Shown in pieces: positions 6,070 to 6,243 of a DNA stretch of 6,243 nucleotides. Each line of letters opens with the position of its first letter. The stretch's first letter is position 1. A program made the translations under genes and the position numbers. The DNA is from Pseudomonadota bacterium (GTDB lineage Bacteria; Pseudomonadota; Alphaproteobacteria; Rhizobiales; Beijerinckiaceae). The DNA is taken from NCBI GenBank assembly GCA_023386115.1, contig JAEWKL010000104.1, positions 1 through 6,243 of the forward strand, in the 5' to 3' direction. The notes beneath the pieces were generated by a model. That model did no database searches, was not told the DNA's origin, and saw only the letters and a list, made by a program, of their open reading frames with translations.

Positions 6070-6243
6070 TTAGTGCCGGCGTCGCCTCATCGTTTTCGAG
6101 GAAGCGTCCGCATCCTGCTCGACGTACTTCGGGAACTTGGCGCCCGCCCGTTTCGATGGCTTCATGAGGCTTCCGGGCGGCGAGATCCACAAAACCTCGA
6201 ATTCATCGCCACCGACCCGAAATCGCCTGGCCCACGCCCACCT
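6070..6243 (-). CDS. C-terminal part of an unrecognised protein, cut by the window edge
   Basis: Reading the minus strand from the right edge, one frame is open for 57 codons and ends with TAA at 6072-6070. The visible tail contains WARRFRVGGDEFEVLWISP followed by PGSLMKPSKRAGAKFPKYVE and a basic end, MRRRRH. I do not recognise the family. The first part has the mixed hydrophobic, aromatic and charged make-up of a folded domain, while the last 30 residues look flexible and positively charged. GGDEF here is probably chance: it sits near the very end of the protein and lacks the surroundings of a diguanylate cyclase. Third-position GC is lower than in the hut genes, which suits a weakly expressed or more recently acquired gene. 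The gene converges on hutU. A plus-strand frame from the ATG at 6166 is also open to the edge, so the call is tentative. Confidence 0.45.
   Translation of the reverse strand, partial: RWAWARRFRVGGDEFEVLWISPPGSLMKPSKRAGAKFPKYVEQDADASSKTMRRRRH

Noticed and set aside
6157..6243. GGDEF-like string in the right-edge frame as a sign of a diguanylate cyclase
   Set aside because: It sits about 45 residues from the protein end, with none of the flanking GGDEF-domain sequence; a chance string.

Overview
The window is most of a histidine-utilisation (hut) locus from a very GC-rich bacterium. Strong G/C bias at third codon positions, proteobacterial-type Hut proteins, a deiminase-type (HutF) branch and intergenic palindromes of the 'GTCATTCCGGGGC...' kind point to an alphaproteobacterium of the Hyphomicrobiales. 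Methylobacterium or a relative is my best guess. The genus is inference from remembered repeat style and gene content, not from a search.

Layout. On the minus strand, hutF (formimidoylglutamate deiminase) starts at 1129 and runs off the left edge, so its C-terminus is missing. A 108-bp divergent promoter region (1130-1237) follows and carries two identical HutC-type operator sites. On the plus strand come hutI (imidazolonepropionase, 1238-2461) and hutH (histidine ammonia-lyase, 2458-3993), which overlap by ATGA. A 263-bp gap then holds a 138-bp structured palindromic element, followed by hutU (urocanase, 4257-5921). Past hutU is a second, minimal copy of the palindrome (5978-6025). At the right edge the last 57 codons of an unrecognised minus-strand gene converge on hutU (6070-6243).

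How it works together. HutH turns histidine into urocanate, HutU makes imidazolonepropionate, HutI opens the ring to N-formimino-L-glutamate (FIGLU), and HutF deiminates FIGLU to N-formylglutamate. Completing the route to glutamate and formate needs an N-formylglutamate deformylase (HutG), which is not here. The repressor gene (hutC) that would read the two operators is not here either. Both could lie beyond the left edge past hutF, or elsewhere.

The catabolic genes themselves look ordinary and intact. What deserves a second look is outside them: the paired operators spaced 24 bp apart, the cloverleaf-like element interrupting the hutIH-hutU unit, the reduced second copy with an apparent compensatory base pair, and the unidentified convergent gene tail. 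I see no mobile-element genes, CRISPR array, tRNA or rRNA, and no sign of a wholly new enzyme system.
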